Under the pieces are notes generated by a model. It had not been told where the DNA came from. It saw only the letters and a list, made by a program, of their open reading frames with translations, and did not search any database. From Carex sylvatica (taxonomy: Eukaryota; Streptophyta; Magnoliopsida; Poales; Cyperaceae): a DNA stretch of 64,000 nt. The stretch spans positions 1 to 64,000 of the forward strand of contig CAXKVR010000213.1 of NCBI GenBank assembly GCA_964058845.1, given 5' to 3'. Positions 59,961-64,000 of this stretch are shown piece by piece (position 1 is the stretch's first letter; every line of letters begins with the position of its first letter). A program made the position numbers and the translations under genes.

Positions 59961-61935
59961 ATCTTGAAAATTGAGTCTTAATTAATTAATCATATTTAGA
60001 AGACTTTTTCATAATATAAGTTTTACATAATTTATGTTTACTCTTTTTTTTTTTTTTTACGGAAATAGATATGGAGGATTGATTTAAAAAAAAAAAAATG
60101 GAAATAAAGTTGTCATTAAGTTGCTTATTTAATTTTATTGAACCACCCCCCTATTGGACGTGATGAAAACATGATATGAAATTTATGTTTATCATTTACT
60201 TTCTTGAAAATTAAATTTAATTGCTTATTTAAGTGAGCGGTTTTTGTTTCCTTTCTTTTGTCATTTAATTATGGAATTGCATTAAAAAGTTTTATAAAAA
60301 GAATCTGAGCGTAAATAATTTTTTTGGTAAGCAAATTTCATGTATTGAATCACTTTTAAATCTCATTAAAAGGAAACAATCCCTAACCGACCTAATTAAG
60401 TCCATTTAAAAGGGCAAAAGCTATCTCTGTTGAGAGGAAAACTAAATGAAAATAAATGAGAGAAGAAAGTACAAAAAAAAGAAAAAGATAATTACGACAG
60501 CCACCTCAAATCAAGGCAGTAGCCGTTCCAAGTACAATCTAAGGCGCACCGTTGATGTCCCGGCAGCCACCGCAGTTCTGTACGTCGTTCCACTCTGTGC
60601 ACTGCCATCAAGCGCTACACCATTATACACAACCCAAGGCCACTGTCTTTACTCCAAGCTTATTAGGTAATTGAAGATTGCTAATTAGATTCAAATGTTT
60701 CAGTTAATTAGAGTAGTGATTTAATTTTAACTCGAATGATAAATATAAATTATACGCAGTGTAGTTTAAATTGTTAGAACTAGCTAGTTAGATTAATGGT
60801 AATGAGAAGTATTTTTATTATATTAATTCTACTTATTCTTTTAATTTATTTTGTTTATGCTTTTGAATTATGACCTATATATAAAGTTTATGGATTATTT
60901 TATTAAAGATTCAATTTCCTTATTTGTATACTGTTATCTTCCTAGATTAAAATTAAATATCAGAATATAAAGTGTATAATTTCCTTGTTAATTATTGTAA
61001 TAGAATAAAAGTAAACTAAAAATTTTTATCATTGATTTCGTACTCTCTTATTTTATTTCAGACTATCATTTCCAATATATAATTTAAGAACTATGTTTTG
61101 AATTATATATATTCTTCAAGAAAATATCAGATTTATTTTCTTCTCGTTTGTCTGGTTAGTCTTAACCGAATTAAACTCTCTATAAATATTAAGTGATTAA
61201 ATTGACTAAAGTTAGTAATTAGGAATATAGTAACATGTAACTAAATTAAAGTTCCTAATTTACCTCTTTAATATATTTGTACTTAATTTGATCCTTCACA
61301 TATTATATTATCTAAATTAAGTTTCGGATATATTTTTCTTCTTTTCTTCTCTATTGATTTGTTTATTCTTCGAATTTGCTTGATGCTTCGTACTTTTTTT
61401 TTTATTTGTCTACAATACCAAACTAGTAAATTGATTCAAGTGTAGGAGTTAACATGTAACTATAATAATATGTAGTATTAATGAACCTTAACAAATGAGA
61501 ACACGTTAAATCAAACAGTGTTAATTAGAAGTATGTTTATTTATTAGGTTCGACTTTTGAGAAACAAAGAGATGTAGATAATGGTCAAAAATTTACTACG
61601 ACAACAAGTGCGGTTTTCATAGACTTTATAAAACCATTTTACTTTTCTATTGTCATTCAACTGTTTATTATTATTGCATTAGTTGGATTTATGCATGTTG
61701 TTTTCGAACCATTCGTATGACTTGAGTAGACATAAATGATTTGCATCAAATAATATGATTCATTTATTAACTAATGAACTTGAATGAATAGGATGTATTG
61801 AGTATGGCATGAACTGTGTGATTGAATAAATGTGTTTTTGAGAAAGAACGAATATGGTAATTGAACAGGGGCAAATATGCTTGCATATTGAGATGTATAC
61901 ATTGGATCTAGTGTTCGACTGGATCCCTCATTAAC

Positions 61936-62067
61936 GTGACTGTAGGCGAAAGCGGTCTTGTCATAGATGTGATTGTAGGCCGACGCGGTCCCTTCACGGA
62001 CGTGATCGTAGGCGCAAGCGGTCCTTTCCCGGACGTGATTGTAGGCGGAAGCGGTCCTATCACGCCA
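61936..62067 (+). repeat. 33-bp minisatellite, four units
   Basis: Four head-to-tail units of exactly 33 bp (start GTGATTGTAGGCG, then AAGCGGTCC). Read through, they encode DVIVGxSGPF-like 11-residue repeats in a frame open to 62139, but this lies in an LTR and coding is doubtful. Confidence 0.9.
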
Positions 62068-62604
62068 AGACCTAGCGACACATTAATTCACCGTCTAGTG
62101 AGACAAACGAACAAGATCAACGAATTTTTCTTAAAATAAATAAAAGTAGTAAGTAATGATAGAATATGCATTGCATTAGAAGAAGCATACGCATTTTATT
62201 TTTTTATCATATTTGTGAATGTAAGTAAATGTTTTATAAGCTTTGGGCTGGAACTAAATCCCGCACTAAGAGAAGGTTTGATCTCTCACCCGTTCCACTT
62301 TGTGGGTTCCAGGTAATGAAGATGAAGGATTCGAGCAAGGACATGAGTGAGACTAAGCGGAAAGATCCATGATTAATAATTGCCACATGTTGTTTAGTTT
62401 TTATATTTCTTTTCCGTAATTCAATAATTGATTCATTGAGCAGGCATGACAGTACTTGTGTTACTAGTCATGTCCGCCATGATCGTTTGTTAAACTCGTT
62501 TGATTATGAAATAAATGTGGCTTATATATATTGTTATTGATAATGTATGTGATGTGCATACGTCTTACGTAGAAATACGTGGCGGGTTGTCTCGGGGTGT
62601 GACA

Positions 62605-63425
62605 AATGTGAACAATATTAGTTCCCAAGTATGAAGAGACTTTATGCCATATTGCTACTGCATAGGAGCAATGGAACAGTAGATGGGCCGTTGATTCCAT
62701 GCACCCATCGGAGCACATGATGCAATGCACTAGGTAGTTGAAGTTTCACCTTTGTAGGACATCACCCGTGAGAATTTTGCATTGAAGCATTAGGTGCATG
62801 AATATTTTGACAGCCGGGGGAATGGAGTACTTCCATACTTTGTCAAACTCACACCCCGCGCGACCACCTGTCATCATTACCTTGTAGAAGAATTTTGCAG
62901 TGTACATCCCCTTTGCTTCCCAATTCCAAGTTAGCACATCTAAATCATTAGTGAAAGCTATGTTTGAGCATAGATCCTGATCAAGCTCCACTGTTTCTCT
63001 GATCGATATAGATGCATAAGTTTGTCTTGATCCAAGTGCAGCTATGACATCCTCCCCCCATTTGTCAAAGTAGAAGGAGATTGAGTTGCCGTTTTCGACC
63101 ATCCAACTTGTTGACCAATCAAAGAGAGACTTGACATGCACCAACTGACACCAAAAAAAAGAACCTCTTTTTGACCAAATTAAAGGTCCAGTGGAATGGA
63201 TACTTTGGATCCTAATCTGAATTAGCATTTCATGTCAGATTGAATCATGTTCTCTGACACTCTTCCACCACCACCTAAGTATTAATGAAATGTTCTATAT
63301 ATGCATGTCATGCAAGCCAAAACCCCCATATTTTTTAGACATGCACACCAGTTGCCAATTACAAAGTGGAAGTCCCTTTCCTACCCTGTTTGAGGTGCCC
63401 CACAGGAATGATCTGATTTATGAAA
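62605..63425 (-). mobile_element. LINE D, 5' piece (right of the LTR)
   Basis: The minus strand from about 63425 encodes the connection region of an L1 ORF2: NWQLVCMSKKYGGFGLHDMH around 63300-63360 with one stop, then WSKRGSFFWCQLVHVK and LDVLTWNWEAKGMYTAKFFY (62746-63228), then the zf-RVT Cys/His region (CIMCSDGCMESTAHLLFHC at 62640-62730). It ends at the LTR border. The RT domain is missing, so the copy is 5'-truncated. Confidence 0.82.
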
Positions 63426-63639
63426 GTATAGTTAGTTCTAGTGGAGAGGGCAATAGAGAAATAGAAAACGGTATATTGTGATAGTTAAATATACCACCTA
63501 AGGTGCTCACAAAAAAAAATGCTATTGGTACTATACCACCTCTTTATTGTGAGAAATATAAAACGGTCTACAAGTGTTATTTAACTCAGAAATTTTAATT
63601 AAAGTATCATACACATTCAAACTAATGAAGTTTGAGAAT

Positions 63640-63760
63640 TAGTTTTAGTCGAGTGGCAAAGATAATATCATCTAATGAGATGTCGTATGTTCGAAACCTG
63701 GCTATGAGATCTCTTATAGATATTAGAAATAATTAGGTAGTTTGACCTCCAACATTACTA
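63640..63760 (+). mobile_element. tRNA-derived SINE
   Basis: An A-box-like TAGTCGAGTGGC at 63646-63657 and a B box GTTCGAAACC at 63689-63698 lie about 31 bp apart, as in tRNA-type Pol III promoters. The sequence around them cannot fold into a good tRNA, so a plant SINE is more likely than a tRNA gene. The 3' end near 63760 is not sharply defined. Confidence 0.55.
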
Positions 63761-64000
63761 AAAAAATGTGAGAAATAAACCGTGTCATGCCATCGTGACT
63801 ATTTACTTCATGACTTGAGTCACTTGTCGTGTCGTGTCATGTCATGACTAAACTTGCAAGAAATATTCACAGCACGTTAGCTGTTAGTCACATTGTGATG
63901 AAATCACTGCTCATATTTGATCACATTAATCACGTATTCACATTTGATTATATTTGATCAGGTATAATTATTTTTTTCTAATTTTAAATTTATTTAATAA

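Larger units (their letters stand above)
58667..62604. mobile_element. 3.9-kb solo LTR (probably Ty3/gypsy) inserted in LINE D
   Basis: It begins TGTAACATTT and ends CGGGGTGTGACA, so the ends are TG and CA with TGT(A/C)AC inverted. The flanks AACGT (58662-58666) and AATGT (62605-62609) are a 5-bp target duplication with one change. Removing the element and one flank puts the LINE D frame back together, which fixes both borders. No gag or pol coding is present. The GGGTGTGACA end is usual in plant Tekay/Del-type LTRs. Inside are a 33-bp minisatellite and a direct repeat, so it may itself be nested. Confidence 0.75.

Noticed and set aside
63640..63760. Functional tRNA gene
   Set aside because: A and B boxes are present, but acceptor, anticodon and T arms do not pair convincingly.
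1..64000. CRISPR array, operons or bacterial-type defence systems
   Set aside because: Introns, plant gene families and plant transposons show this is a plant nuclear sequence; no regularly spaced repeats with unique spacers were seen.

Overview
The window is nuclear DNA of a flowering plant. Its genes carry GT-AG introns in AT-rich flanks, and plant-type LINE, hAT, Mutator-like, Harbinger-like and LTR elements fill most of the space between them. The sequence alone does not fix the species. Only three genes can be assembled with confidence, each by joining exons in phase on either side of clear splice sites: (1) a 737-residue leucine-rich-repeat receptor-like kinase of the ZAR1 / At1g67510 type, + strand, exons 3116..4509, 4784..4932 and 11091..11761; (2) a 323-residue basic helix-loop-helix factor of the bHLH128/bHLH122 (FBH-like) clade, - strand, six exons between 18468 and 12780; (3) a 52-residue shared RNA polymerase subunit (RPB12 / NRPB12), + strand, three short exons between 45980 and 46842. 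Genes 1 and 2 converge with about 1 kb between their stop codons.

Layout. 1-2.95 kb: upstream of the kinase gene, with a 407-bp Mutator-like foldback element flanked by a 9-bp target duplication. 3.1-11.8 kb: kinase gene; intron 2 is 6.2 kb and holds a microsatellite, a hairpin element and small tandem duplications. 12.8-18.5 kb: bHLH gene with several foldback elements in its introns. 18.5-27.4 kb: gene-free, with LINE 3' remnants, two Tourist-like MITEs, a 367-bp hAT MITE with a perfect 8-bp duplication, and Helitron-like ends. 27.4-36.7 kb: a pile of three L1-type LINEs in both orientations plus a segmental duplication. 36.7-39.6 kb: a decayed hAT transposase gene. 40.5-42.6 kb: a Harbinger-like element without a transposase. 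42.9-43.8 kb: a solo LTR with a 5-bp duplication. 45.4-46.8 kb: RPB12 and its promoter (GA tract, site II and telo-box motifs). 48.4-50.9 kb: a pentamer-rich hAT element nested at the tip of another repeat, followed by a 0.8-kb tandem duplication. 53.3-57.6 kb: two 1-kb foldback elements in opposite orientation. 57.6-63.4 kb: LINE pieces, one of them split by a 3.9-kb LTR. 63.6 kb: a tRNA-like SINE.

The three genes have no evident joint pathway: one is membrane signalling, one transcription control, one basal transcription. The rest is a record of layered transposition. I found no RNA gene, CRISPR array or candidate new enzymatic system. The most interesting structures are the nested and inverted elements between 48 and 63 kb.
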